Source of the DNA: Claveliimonas ammoniilytica
Lineage (GTDB): Bacteria > Bacillota > Clostridia > Lachnospirales > Lachnospiraceae
Length of the DNA: 64,000 nucleotides
Reading direction: 5' to 3'
NCBI RefSeq assembly: GCF_025567415.1
Contig: NZ_JAOQJV010000003.1
Location: forward strand, 144,885 to 208,884
In this document: piece by piece, positions 16,782 through 24,135 of the stretch
Layout: every line of letters begins with the position of its first letter
Numbering within the stretch: position 1 is the stretch's first letter
Notes under the pieces: model-generated
Seen by the model: the letters and a program-made list of their open reading frames with translations, nothing else
What the model was told of the DNA's origin: nothing
Databases searched by the model: none
Position numbers and translations under genes: made by a program

Positions 16782-17528
16782 CTATTTCCTCCCGATTCGT
16801 AATGTATGTTTTGAAACTGCTTTTTCTGCCTTTTTCTGATTTTCAGCCTGCAATGTTAAATCATGCGTCTTTATCAGCAATGCCTCAAATCTTTCTTTTT
16901 CTTCCTGCTGTTCGTGTGCTGTCAAATCCGTTTCCAAATTCGTTTTTTGTGAAACGCTCAACTTATTTCTAATATTATATGTGTCATATCTTCTTCTAAT
17001 GCAATTCGCTTCTACACCGGACAGTGTAACCAGCTCTGACCAGGAAGACACTTTACATCTTCTTGCAATCGTTCCCCATGATGGTGTTTCTGGATTTCTA
17101 CAAGCATCATATATTTTTGACGTTGCCGGTTGTATCCGTTCAAATTCATTTTTAAATATTTCCAGAAAATCATATTGATCATCCACACACCTTGTTCCAT
17201 GACGTCCAATCCTTACGTATTCCATCTCACCATAATAATCATTTAGAAATTCTCTGGCTGTTTTTCCAAAAAGCTTTTCAAAGACCATATGGCTTGGTAG
17301 CTCTTTATGGCTGTCACACTCTTTTATTCTCGGTGGTATACCATTATGAGATTCTGTCCATTCATCTAATGCTTCATATACACTGGCTGCATCCCATCTA
17401 TCCAATGGCGTGGAAGAATATTTTTTTAGTGCCTGTATCACTTCCACAACTTCCTCCGTCTGTGGCAGACATTGCAGTAATTCGATTGCCTTGGGTATGG
17501 CTTTTCTTCTTGTCATAATTCTTGCCAT
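16782..17528 (-). CDS. HNH-repeat-like DNA-binding protein at the ICE edge
   Basis: The 248-residue product has no firm family match. Two segments, NGIPPRIKECDSHKELPS with FGKTAREFLNDYYG (about 60-97) and ETPSWGTIARRC with WSELVTLSG (about 147-170), follow the pattern of the homing-endonuclease-associated (HNH) repeat, a small DNA-binding helix bundle. No HNH nuclease motif is seen. The C-terminus is a Glu/Lys coiled coil. It is the first gene of the parAB unit and may be its repressor or a centromere/end-binding factor (inference). AAAGGAGG lies 7 nt before the ATG. Confidence 0.65.
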   Translation of the reverse strand: MARIMTRRKAIPKAIELLQCLPQTEEVVEVIQALKKYSSTPLDRWDAASVYEALDEWTESHNGIPPRIKECDSHKELPSHMVFEKLFGKTAREFLNDYYGEMEYVRIGRHGTRCVDDQYDFLEIFKNEFERIQPATSKIYDACRNPETPSWGTIARRCKVSSWSELVTLSGVEANCIRRRYDTYNIRNKLSVSQKTNLETDLTAHEQQEEKERFEALLIKTHDLTLQAENQKKAEKAVSKHTLRIGRK

Positions 17529-17535
17529 AAAAAAA

Positions 17536-17570
17536 CCTCCTTTGAATGGTCATCATCTCATTCAAGAAGG
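17536..17570 (-). promoter_or_regulatory. Hairpin sequestering the RBS of the HNH-repeat/parAB unit
   Basis: In the minus transcript CCTTCTTGAATG (17559-17570) can pair with CATTCAAAGGAGG (17536-17548), with a 10-nt loop, one bulged A and one G-U pair. The Shine-Dalgarno AGGAGG is fully inside the 3' arm. Translation of the first gene could therefore be controlled by opening this stem. Confidence 0.55.
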
Positions 17571-17578
17571 TTCCTATC

Positions 17579-17640
17579 AGAAACAATTCCGAATTGTTTT
17601 CAATATCTTATCTATACTGTTATTTCAACATAAGATATCG
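17579..17640. promoter_or_regulatory. Two palindromes upstream of parAB (candidate parS/operator or end-binding sites)
   Basis: AAACAATTCCGAATTGTTT (17581-17599) is a perfect 9-1-9 palindrome. ATATCTTAT (17603-17611) and ATAAGATAT (17630-17638) form a second inverted repeat with an 18-nt spacer. They lie between the first ICE gene and the sigF junction, where a centromere, an operator or recombinase arm sites would be expected. Which of these is not decidable by eye. Confidence 0.5.
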
Positions 17641-17721
17641 AAATGTACATCTGACAGCACTGTTTTTTTATCCAATGCCTTTATCAGAAATCCCTTATTT
17701 TAAGGCTTTTCCGGTCGTTTC

Positions 17722-17745
17722 CTTTATCTTACTCTATTGGTACTG
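17722..17745. other. ICE right junction inside sigF (attR region)
   Basis: The SigF-like reading frame is normal up to the codons for Tyr-Ala-Val-Pro (near 17738-17749) and then reads Ile-Glu-stop. In intact SigF this position reads AVPM followed by a Gly-Glu-Ile segment. The crossover therefore lies at or within a few bases of the CCAAT on the minus strand. The direct-repeat partner would be at the left end of the element, outside the window. Confidence 0.75.
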
Positions 17746-17965
17746 CATAGGTACTGAATTTCACATTGTATGTAATATCGAATTTCTCAATTGCCTTCAA
17801 CAGTCCGATGCTTCCAATCTGAAACAGATCGTCTGCTTCCGCGCCACGGTTAAAGAACCTTCTTACCACGCACCACACAAGTCCCACATTTTCCTCTACA
17901 AGCTGTGCCTTCGCCTGTTCATCCCCCTGGTGAGTCTTCTGAATCAGAGCGATTGTGTGGTCCAT
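17729..17965 (-). pseudogene. sigF: sigF (SpoIIAC), 5' part only, split by the ICE
   Basis: The frame encodes 78 residues, MDHTIALIQKTHQGDEQAKA through DLFQIGSIGLLKAIEKFDIT to FSTYAVPIE. It aligns with sigma-F up to region 2, whereas intact SigF is about 240-255 residues. Regions 2.3 onward, 3 and 4 are missing, so the product cannot recognise promoters. The gene overlaps spoIIAB by 22 nt as in a normal spoIIA operon. The 3' part should be at the far end of the ICE; if the element can excise, sigF would be restored. Confidence 0.9.
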
Positions 17966-18414
17966 AATTCCCTGCCTCTCCCTATAATTTTCTTCATGCG
18001 GACGATAGTGCCCTTACCCGGTTCCGACTCTACCTGCACTTCATCCATAAAGGCTTCCATAAATGAAAAGCCCATGCCGGACCGTTCTAACTCTGGTCTG
18101 GTGGTATAGAGCGGTTCCATTGCTTTTTTCACATCTGGGATTCCCACGCCCCGATCGGAGATTTCCAGATGCAGTGTCCTGCCTTCAATCCCCGCATAGA
18201 TCTGCACCTTATTCACATGATTTTCATACCCATGAATGATTGCGTTGGTCACAGCCTCAGACACTGCTGTCTTCACATCAGAGACCTCTTCCAGCGTAGG
18301 GTTCAGCTGCGTCATAAAGGACGCTACTGTCACTCTGGCAAATGCCTCATTTGCGGAACGGCTGTCAAATTCCAGTTTCATCTCATTTGTCATTCCATTT
18401 ACGATTTCTTTCAT
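17944..18414 (-). CDS. spoIIAB: Anti-sigma F factor SpoIIAB
   Basis: This 156-residue GHKL kinase (VKTAVSEAVTNAIIHGYEN N-box; DRGVGIPDVKKAMEPLYTT G1 box; RSGMGFSFMEAFMD) binds and inhibits SigF and phosphorylates SpoIIAA. ATG 18414 follows GGAGG at 9 nt and lies 1 nt past the spoIIAA stop. It is intact although its target SigF is broken, so either decay is recent or the partner is conditionally restored. Confidence 0.95.
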   Translation of the reverse strand: MKEIVNGMTNEMKLEFDSRSANEAFARVTVASFMTQLNPTLEEVSDVKTAVSEAVTNAIIHGYENHVNKVQIYAGIEGRTLHLEISDRGVGIPDVKKAMEPLYTTRPELERSGMGFSFMEAFMDEVQVESEPGKGTIVRMKKIIGRGRELWTTQSL

Positions 18415-18415
18415 C

Positions 18416-18727
18416 TTACTTTTCCTCCTCATATATCTGCATAATCTTAGCCGCTCCTGACATTTTCAGTATCTTTTTGATCCGTTCGCTGGTATGCGCC
18501 GCCCAAACTTCTCCGCCAAACATACACACCTTCTTATACCTTCCCATAATGACTCCGATTCCGGAACTGTCGCAGAACTCCGTTCCTGCAAAGTCAAAGA
18601 TTACATACCGGATATGCCCCCGCTCAATAAGACGGTCCGCTTCTCTTTTGATTTCCTCTGCGCTGTGATGATCCAGATCCTTCGGAAGATAAATAGTCAG
18701 GTAATTCTCCTGCACTTCAAATTTCAT
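18416..18727 (-). CDS. spoIIAA: Anti-sigma F factor antagonist SpoIIAA
   Basis: This 103-residue STAS protein has the phosphorylatable serine in FCDSSGIGVIMGRYK. It releases SigF from SpoIIAB in the forespore. Length and order are those of the standard spoIIA operon. AAGGGG precedes the ATG. Confidence 0.95.
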   Translation of the reverse strand: MKFEVQENYLTIYLPKDLDHHSAEEIKREADRLIERGHIRYVIFDFAGTEFCDSSGIGVIMGRYKKVCMFGGEVWAAHTSERIKKILKMSGAAKIMQIYEEEK

Positions 18728-18900
18728 AGTTTCAACCCCTTTACTTAATTCTCCCTGCTAAACAACAAATCACCAGAAGTGCCAAAAGGCACATTCTGAG
18801 ATTGTAAGCGGTCGTCAAGGTCCTGAGCCCGCTCGGACTTTGACTCGTCGCGCATAATCGAGTAAACCAACACCTACTCGACGTGCAATCAATGTCATCT
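18728..18900 (-). other. spoIIAA leader with hairpins, no gene seen
   Basis: The stretch has a hairpin GTGCC-TTTT-GGCAC (around 18776-18792) and another, TCGAGTA (18858-18864) with TACTCGA (18875-18881). An open frame runs through it on the minus strand but has no convincing start or Shine-Dalgarno, and its composition is not protein-like. No clear sigma-H promoter was found. Confidence 0.5.
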
Positions 18901-18980
18901 CGCCTGTCGGCTCGATGAACATTGGCCGCCATATAGAAATTCGTGCAAGCACGATTTCTGCATAGCGGCTTATTGCACAA
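18901..18980. repeat. 80-bp palindromic intergenic repeat, copy 1
   Basis: The sequence differs at only 4 of 80 positions from 41558-41637. It folds as nested stems: outer GCCGC/GCGGC, inner GAAAT..CGTGC-AA-GCACG..ATTTC. It has no coding potential. As in copy 2, it abuts a Rho-independent terminator of the minus-strand gene to its right. Confidence 0.85.
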
Positions 18981-19011
18981 AAAGAAGAACAGGTGCATTA
19001 CCCATTCTTCT
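18979..19011 (-). terminator. Terminator of the TPR gene
   Basis: On the minus strand AGAAGAA (19005-19011) pairs with TTCTTCT (18983-18989) and is followed by TTTTG. The T-run runs directly into the 80-bp repeat. Confidence 0.65.
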
Positions 19012-19044
19012 CTTTCGTATTGTTCTTATTCTTTTGTGTTCTAT

Positions 19045-20406
19045 TTATTCTTCTGCGTCATCTGAGCTACTCTTCTTACTGCTTCCTGATGTATCCGACT
19101 CCGAATCAGATTCTCCCAGATCTGATGTATCTACATTCGGATAATCTTTATCCAATTTGTCTTTCCAGGTATTTGCATTATCCGTATCTCCAGTCTTGTC
19201 ATATGCCTTATAAAGCAGATATACGGCCTTGCCATCACTGTATCCTTCATCAAATCCGACAAGCACTTCAAGGTCACTGATCGTAGTACTGTAGTTTGCC
19301 ACCTCGTATGCCTGTAGTGCTTCGGTATATAATGCATCTGCATATCTCGGATAAATGCTGTCCGTCATCTCCTCATAACGGCTCTTTCCAAGTGTTCCCA
19401 ACGCATCTGGATTAACATTCTTCAGTGAATCTACCATAGCAGAATCTTTCATATCGCTCTGCAGATAATGTGAATACATCTCCATCACGATCTCGTAGCT
19501 TTCCTTTGTAGACGCTGCTGTCTGCTGTGCATTTTCGCTCTCTTCGCTGGACGCCCGGTAACTCTCCAGTTCTGTCTTCAGTGCGCTGATCTGTGCTTCC
19601 TCTTCTGCAATCTTGTCGCTGAATGCTGTCACCTGCTTATTGGTCTTCTGAGAGGTCGATTTGTTGACCGCCGGCATGATTAAGAACCACATCACCGCAA
19701 CACCAACTGTCAGACCAATCAAGATATTAATAAATGTCATGCGACCGCTATTATCCTTTAATGCTGATGCGGGCTGAATGATAGTATCATTGCCCACATT
19801 ATAAGTGACGGTCTGTGACTTTTCATCCTTTTTGACTGCCTCTGCTGCTTCTTTGCGCATCTTACCATTGGTCAGCTCATGCATATAACGGAGCGTGATC
19901 TCGTTGGTCGTATCCAACTTGCGTGCTTCCTTCAGCACATGTCTTGCCCTGCTGTACTGCTCAGTGTGCAGATACAATAATGCCAGAAGCTGATATGCTC
20001 TCAGGAATCCCGGAAATGCTGCTACTACCTGCTTTAACTGGATGATAGCCATATCTTCTCCGCCCTGCTCGCAGTAGACCAGACTCTGGTTGTATTTACG
20101 GATCGCCTGGTTGATCGTATCCAGATCCGCCGGACTCTTCTGTATCTTCTGTATATAATAATTGGCAATATTATCCTTTGGTCTGAGATTCTTGCTTAAG
20201 ATCCATTCAACCAGTGCTTCCCCCACTTCTCCTCTGCCGTAATAGACCAGACCGAGGAGATTCCTTGCCGCAATATTTTCACTGTTAAACTGCAGACTCT
20301 TCTTCAGCGATGTGACTGCTCCCGTCATATCACGGATCTTCGCCTTCTTAAGTCCGTCATTGTACCAGTAATTGGACTGATAGACTACTTTCTGTGTATA
20401 CTCCAT
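19045..20406 (-). CDS. TPR-containing single-pass membrane protein
   Basis: The 453-residue protein has N-terminal tetratricopeptide repeats (about 15-180: DMTGAVTSLKKSLQFNSENI, GEVGEALVEWILSKNLRPKD, EQYSRARHVLKEARKLD). A membrane segment (MTFINILIGLTVGVAVMWFL, about 228-247) is followed by a coiled coil, a second TPR-like part and an acidic Ser-rich tail. It probably scaffolds an envelope-associated complex. No enzyme motif is seen. Confidence 0.8.
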   Translation of the reverse strand: MEYTQKVVYQSNYWYNDGLKKAKIRDMTGAVTSLKKSLQFNSENIAARNLLGLVYYGRGEVGEALVEWILSKNLRPKDNIANYYIQKIQKSPADLDTINQAIRKYNQSLVYCEQGGEDMAIIQLKQVVAAFPGFLRAYQLLALLYLHTEQYSRARHVLKEARKLDTTNEITLRYMHELTNGKMRKEAAEAVKKDEKSQTVTYNVGNDTIIQPASALKDNSGRMTFINILIGLTVGVAVMWFLIMPAVNKSTSQKTNKQVTAFSDKIAEEEAQISALKTELESYRASSEESENAQQTAASTKESYEIVMEMYSHYLQSDMKDSAMVDSLKNVNPDALGTLGKSRYEEMTDSIYPRYADALYTEALQAYEVANYSTTISDLEVLVGFDEGYSDGKAVYLLYKAYDKTGDTDNANTWKDKLDKDYPNVDTSDLGESDSESDTSGSSKKSSSDDAEE

Positions 20407-20423
20407 ATAATCCCCATAACCTT

Positions 20424-20558
20424 TTACTTCGTTTGTTCGATAACTTCTCTCAGAAGATCAGTCATATCAGCAAGATCTTCCTGATAAACTGCATCCTCAA
20501 TATCTTCTACTTCCAGACATGGTTGGAATTTCTTCAACTCTTCTTCAAAATTAAGCAT
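20424..20558 (-). CDS. Small acidic protein (44 aa)
   Basis: MLNFEEELKKFQPCLEVEDI continues EDAVYQEDLADMTDLLREVIEQTK and is amphipathic and strongly acidic. GGAGG lies 8 nt before the ATG, and the gene fits between folC and the TPR gene with no room wasted. I know no function; it may be a partner of the TPR protein. Confidence 0.75.
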   Translation of the reverse strand: MLNFEEELKKFQPCLEVEDIEDAVYQEDLADMTDLLREVIEQTK

Positions 20559-20580
20559 CTGTATGTCCTCCTTATCTTCG

Positions 20581-21885
20581 CTAACTGCCAGGCTGTAATA
20601 TTTCCCTCTTAATCATTCCCGCCAGATACAATGATCCCAGACAGTACATCTTTCCTTGTTCTGTTTTACTTTTGACTGCCCTTGTCCATGCGTCTGCGAT
20701 CTGCTGCTTTGCAAGCACAGGACGGTCTGTGTATTTCTCAAATATATGTTTCAGCACCTCTGCCGGCACTCGTCGTCCATCCTCGATCTCGGTAACCACA
20801 TAGGTCTCTGCCGGTACCCGCTCACACAGCTCCCGGATCATGGATTCATATTCTTTATCTTCCACTGCTGAAAATAAGATCACCGATGGTGTCTCTTCGC
20901 CCAGTGCCTGTATACTGTCGCAGAATGCCGTAATGGCACCTGGATTATGTGCTCCGTCCAGATAAATGCCGGGACAGATCTCTTCCATACGGCCATCCCA
21001 GTGCACTTCTGCGAGTGCTCTCTGCCATCGCCCGTACTTCTCCTTCGTTACCGGTTCCCTGCTGATTCCTTCCATCGCTGCAATCGCAACAGAAGCATTC
21101 ATTGCCTGATAGATCCCAGAATTAGAAAGCCTCCAGACGATATTATCATCATAAGCATTTACCCTTGAAAAAGCAATACGTTTGTCTGTGATTTCCTGGA
21201 TTTTGAACGCATGTTTCGTGATTTCTCTACATTCTGCGCCTTTTGTCTCCGCCTGTCTGCGAATCACTTCTGATGCTTCCGGACTGCTTCCGTCAAACAC
21301 TAACGGCACATTCTGTTTGATGATCCCTGCTTTTTCTGCCGCAATCTCTGATATGGTACTGCCAAGATATTTTGTATGGTCGAGACTGATCGATGTAATG
21401 ACCGTCATCAGTGGCTTCCCCACCGCATTGGTCGCATCCAGTCTTCCTCCCAGTCCTGTCTCAAGGATTGTATAATCCGGATGTTTTTCAGCAAATACCA
21501 CCATTCCCATTCCAAACAGGAATTCAAAATAGGACGGATGAGCGAAGCCAGCTCCGCTCATCTCGTCTACTGTTGTCTTAACTTTTTCAAATGCTCTCAG
21601 GAATTCTTCGTCACTGACCGGCTGTCCGTTCAGACAGATCCGCTCATTGATCTTCACCAAATGAGGAGAAGTAAAAAATCCTGTCGTCTTCCCATCTGCT
21701 TCCAGCATGGCACGCAGATAGGCACATACAGATCCTTTGCCATTGGTTCCCGCCACATGGATAATCTTCTGGTCCCTTTCTGGATTACCAAGTCCTCGTA
21801 AAAACTCACGCGTATGTTCCAGTGTATGTTTTTTTGTAAATTTCGGAATCTCCTCTATATAATCGACTGCTTCCTGATACGTCAT
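20581..21885 (-). CDS. folC: Bifunctional folylpolyglutamate / dihydrofolate synthase
   Basis: This 434-residue Mur-ligase-family enzyme adds glutamates to folate. It shows the P-loop HVAGTNGKGSVCAYL, GFFTSPHLVKINERI, LGGRLDATN and the C-terminal IYLDGAHNPGAI. ATG 21885 was chosen because AGGGG lies just upstream and the family begins MTYQEAVDYI; it overlaps the stop of the LTA-synthase-like gene. Confidence 0.95.
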   Translation of the reverse strand: MTYQEAVDYIEEIPKFTKKHTLEHTREFLRGLGNPERDQKIIHVAGTNGKGSVCAYLRAMLEADGKTTGFFTSPHLVKINERICLNGQPVSDEEFLRAFEKVKTTVDEMSGAGFAHPSYFEFLFGMGMVVFAEKHPDYTILETGLGGRLDATNAVGKPLMTVITSISLDHTKYLGSTISEIAAEKAGIIKQNVPLVFDGSSPEASEVIRRQAETKGAECREITKHAFKIQEITDKRIAFSRVNAYDDNIVWRLSNSGIYQAMNASVAIAAMEGISREPVTKEKYGRWQRALAEVHWDGRMEEICPGIYLDGAHNPGAITAFCDSIQALGEETPSVILFSAVEDKEYESMIRELCERVPAETYVVTEIEDGRRVPAEVLKHIFEKYTDRPVLAKQQIADAWTRAVKSKTEQGKMYCLGSLYLAGMIKREILQPGS

Positions 21886-21886
21886 G

Positions 21887-24130
21887 TTAATCCCCTTGTT
21901 CTTTCGTTGTCTCAAGCCATGATTTGCCTTCGATGCCGCTTCCGGTATCCGGCTTTTCAATCAACTGTCCATTCTGATATACATACTCATTGGATGTACG
22001 GAATACCGTATTGCTTGATCCCACCTGACTGACCGTGATAATGTCGCCATACTGCAGATCAGAAGTATCCGGCAGTTCAATTCGTGTATTGTTCAGGAAT
22101 GTACTCTTCTGCTTCTCACCATTGACATAGACCTTACTGCTCTTGGTAAAGTTCTCACCATACAAACTGTATCCGGTCTCCAGATGCGGTACGATCTCAG
22201 ACAATGTTACATCCTTCACGCCCATCTGCATATGTCCTTCCGTGATTGGCGGATTACCATTATAGACATACTGCTTGCCGTACAGAATATCGTACTGCAG
22301 GAGTTCCAGGTCGGACAGATAATTCTTTGTACCTTTCCGTTCCTGATGGTAATTAAAGATCGTTCCGGAATGGATACCCAGACGTTCAAATACCTCTGAC
22401 ATGATCTGATATGCAGGAATGTTCTTATCCTGCTGCTCCAGACCAATGTTATCCCAGATTACGTAATTGGTGTTGTACAGGTAACGGCTCTTTAAGTCTT
22501 CTGCCTGCAGTCCCATGGTCGGCAGATGGTCTCCATAGAATACGATCACTGTCGGTTCGCCACGGTCTTCCACTGCTTTTACCAGATCCCCTGCAAACTT
22601 ATCCATCTCATAGACCTGATTCACATAGTATTCCCATTTATTCTTCAGTGCCTCGTTCTCGATTCCCTCAACCTTAATCTTCGGGTCTTCGATGACTTGC
22701 TCTTCCGGATAATCACCATGTCCCTGTACGCTGATGGTCATTAGGAAATCCTGCTGCTCGGTAGTGTCCATTGCTTCCATCATGTGCTGAATCAGCACTT
22801 CATCTTTCGCCCATCCATTTGGTGTGGTCTGCAGGATATTCATAAATTCCTTACTGGTAAATGTATCATATCCGGCATTGTTGTATACACGGGCACGGCT
22901 ATAGAAGTTACCACCGTTATTATGCAATCCATGAGTTCCATATCCCAATGCGCCCAGTGCTGTTGCCGCACTTTCCGCAGTCTTTTCTTTCAGATAAGTC
23001 TTAAATGGATATTCTCCCGGTCCGAAGAAACGCATATTCATACCGGTCATAACCTCAAACTCGGTATTCGCGGTTCCGGCGCCTACGGATGGCACCTTGA
23101 AATATCCGGAAGAATAATTCTTATACATCTCATGCAGATTCGGGCATGCATCCTCAGATGTTGTAAAAAATTCTGCCTCATCTACATCAAAATAAGACTC
23201 TAACTGCACGAAAATGATATTCGGCAGATCATCTGATGCACGGGAGGTCTCATTGACTGTAATCTCACCGTTATTGCTGATTCTCTCCATTTCCTCTTTA
23301 CTGTAGCCTGTCGGCTCATCAATGCCTGTGTTAAACACACTGGCCATAAAACAATATGGAAGACCATAATCCTGATAAGCAAATGCAATATTTCCGAAAT
23401 AGTTAGATACTACACGCTGATCCAGTGCAATCTGGCTGACGATCAGATATGCTCCGAAGCTGACTCCGATACCGATCACTGCCAGCCATCTGCGAAGCTT
23501 ACCTGTGTACTGTCCGCCGCGGCGCCACATGGATATGATCCATACCACAACCGCCACGATACCAACCGCGATCATAATCAGCTCAAATGGATCAAAGTAG
23601 TTATTGATCAACTGAACTGCGTCCATCGCTACCTTTAAGTCCTGCGCATTAAACGGTGTTACACGCTTGATCAGCATATAGCCGTTGCAGACACCGAGGA
23701 TCAGCCACAATACACTTACAATAATTCTGGCAAATACCCGTCGTCGGAACAGATAGACGATTGAAAATGTCGCAAATATCATGAATGCATTATACAGGAA
23801 CACCAGTGGTGAATTTACCATATAATCCCATGCCTGAAACAGAGAATGTCTGGATATGGCTTCGATAACCAGATTGATCACACATGCAAGCAGTGCATGG
23901 CACAGGAGTGACAGCCGGTTCATCCACATATAAACCGGCTTCATCTTTTTCGCAAATGCGCTGTTCCTGCGCTCTTCCAAGATTCGCTCCCTGCGCTCTT
24001 TCTTCGCCTTTCTCCAGGCAATAATGTCTTCTTTTTTCAGGTGCCGGATCTTATAGATTGTCCCCTTAATATCCGGCTTTTTTGGTTTTTTCAGATGTAG
24101 CTTAAAATGAAGCTTTTTCAATTCAATCAC
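21887..24130 (-). CDS. LTA synthase family (sulfatase-fold) membrane protein
   Basis: This 747-residue protein has a Lys/Arg-rich cytoplasmic start (about 1-65), five membrane segments (about 75-245) and an extracellular sulfatase-type domain. IIFVQLESYFDVDE holds the first metal ligand, the nucleophile region is VGAGTANTEFEVMTGM (Thr), and FYGDHLPTMG and VQGHGDYPEEQ carry further ligands. It probably makes glycerol-phosphate polymers such as lipoteichoic acid. A C-terminal beta-rich extension (about 640-747) follows the catalytic domain. Confidence 0.9.
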   Translation of the reverse strand: MIELKKLHFKLHLKKPKKPDIKGTIYKIRHLKKEDIIAWRKAKKERRERILEERRNSAFAKKMKPVYMWMNRLSLLCHALLACVINLVIEAISRHSLFQAWDYMVNSPLVFLYNAFMIFATFSIVYLFRRRVFARIIVSVLWLILGVCNGYMLIKRVTPFNAQDLKVAMDAVQLINNYFDPFELIMIAVGIVAVVVWIISMWRRGGQYTGKLRRWLAVIGIGVSFGAYLIVSQIALDQRVVSNYFGNIAFAYQDYGLPYCFMASVFNTGIDEPTGYSKEEMERISNNGEITVNETSRASDDLPNIIFVQLESYFDVDEAEFFTTSEDACPNLHEMYKNYSSGYFKVPSVGAGTANTEFEVMTGMNMRFFGPGEYPFKTYLKEKTAESAATALGALGYGTHGLHNNGGNFYSRARVYNNAGYDTFTSKEFMNILQTTPNGWAKDEVLIQHMMEAMDTTEQQDFLMTISVQGHGDYPEEQVIEDPKIKVEGIENEALKNKWEYYVNQVYEMDKFAGDLVKAVEDRGEPTVIVFYGDHLPTMGLQAEDLKSRYLYNTNYVIWDNIGLEQQDKNIPAYQIMSEVFERLGIHSGTIFNYHQERKGTKNYLSDLELLQYDILYGKQYVYNGNPPITEGHMQMGVKDVTLSEIVPHLETGYSLYGENFTKSSKVYVNGEKQKSTFLNNTRIELPDTSDLQYGDIITVSQVGSSNTVFRTSNEYVYQNGQLIEKPDTGSGIEGKSWLETTKEQGD

Positions 24131-24135
24131 CTTAC

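Larger units (their letters stand above)
1..17735 (-). mobile_element. Integrative conjugative element (Tn1549/CD1107-type), right-hand part
   Basis: A continuous leftward block of conjugation, replication and partition genes has the gene order typical of Tn1549-like elements of Clostridia: parA, parB, ssb, two RepA_N genes, dnaC-like, pcfB, virD4, maff2, virB6, prgI, virB4, NlpC/P60, DUF4315, DUF4366. The right end is placed at about 17735, where the sigF reading frame breaks off. The left end, integrase and relaxase are outside the window. The exact end base is inferred from loss of SigF similarity, not from a seen direct repeat. Confidence 0.93.

Noticed and set aside
16782..17528. ICE integrase or excisionase
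   Set aside because: No tyrosine or serine recombinase residues and no small basic Xis-like protein were found; the recombinase should lie left of the window.
18741..18998. Open frame of 85 codons upstream of spoIIAA
   Set aside because: No ribosome site, unlikely composition, and half of it lies over the 80-bp palindromic repeat.
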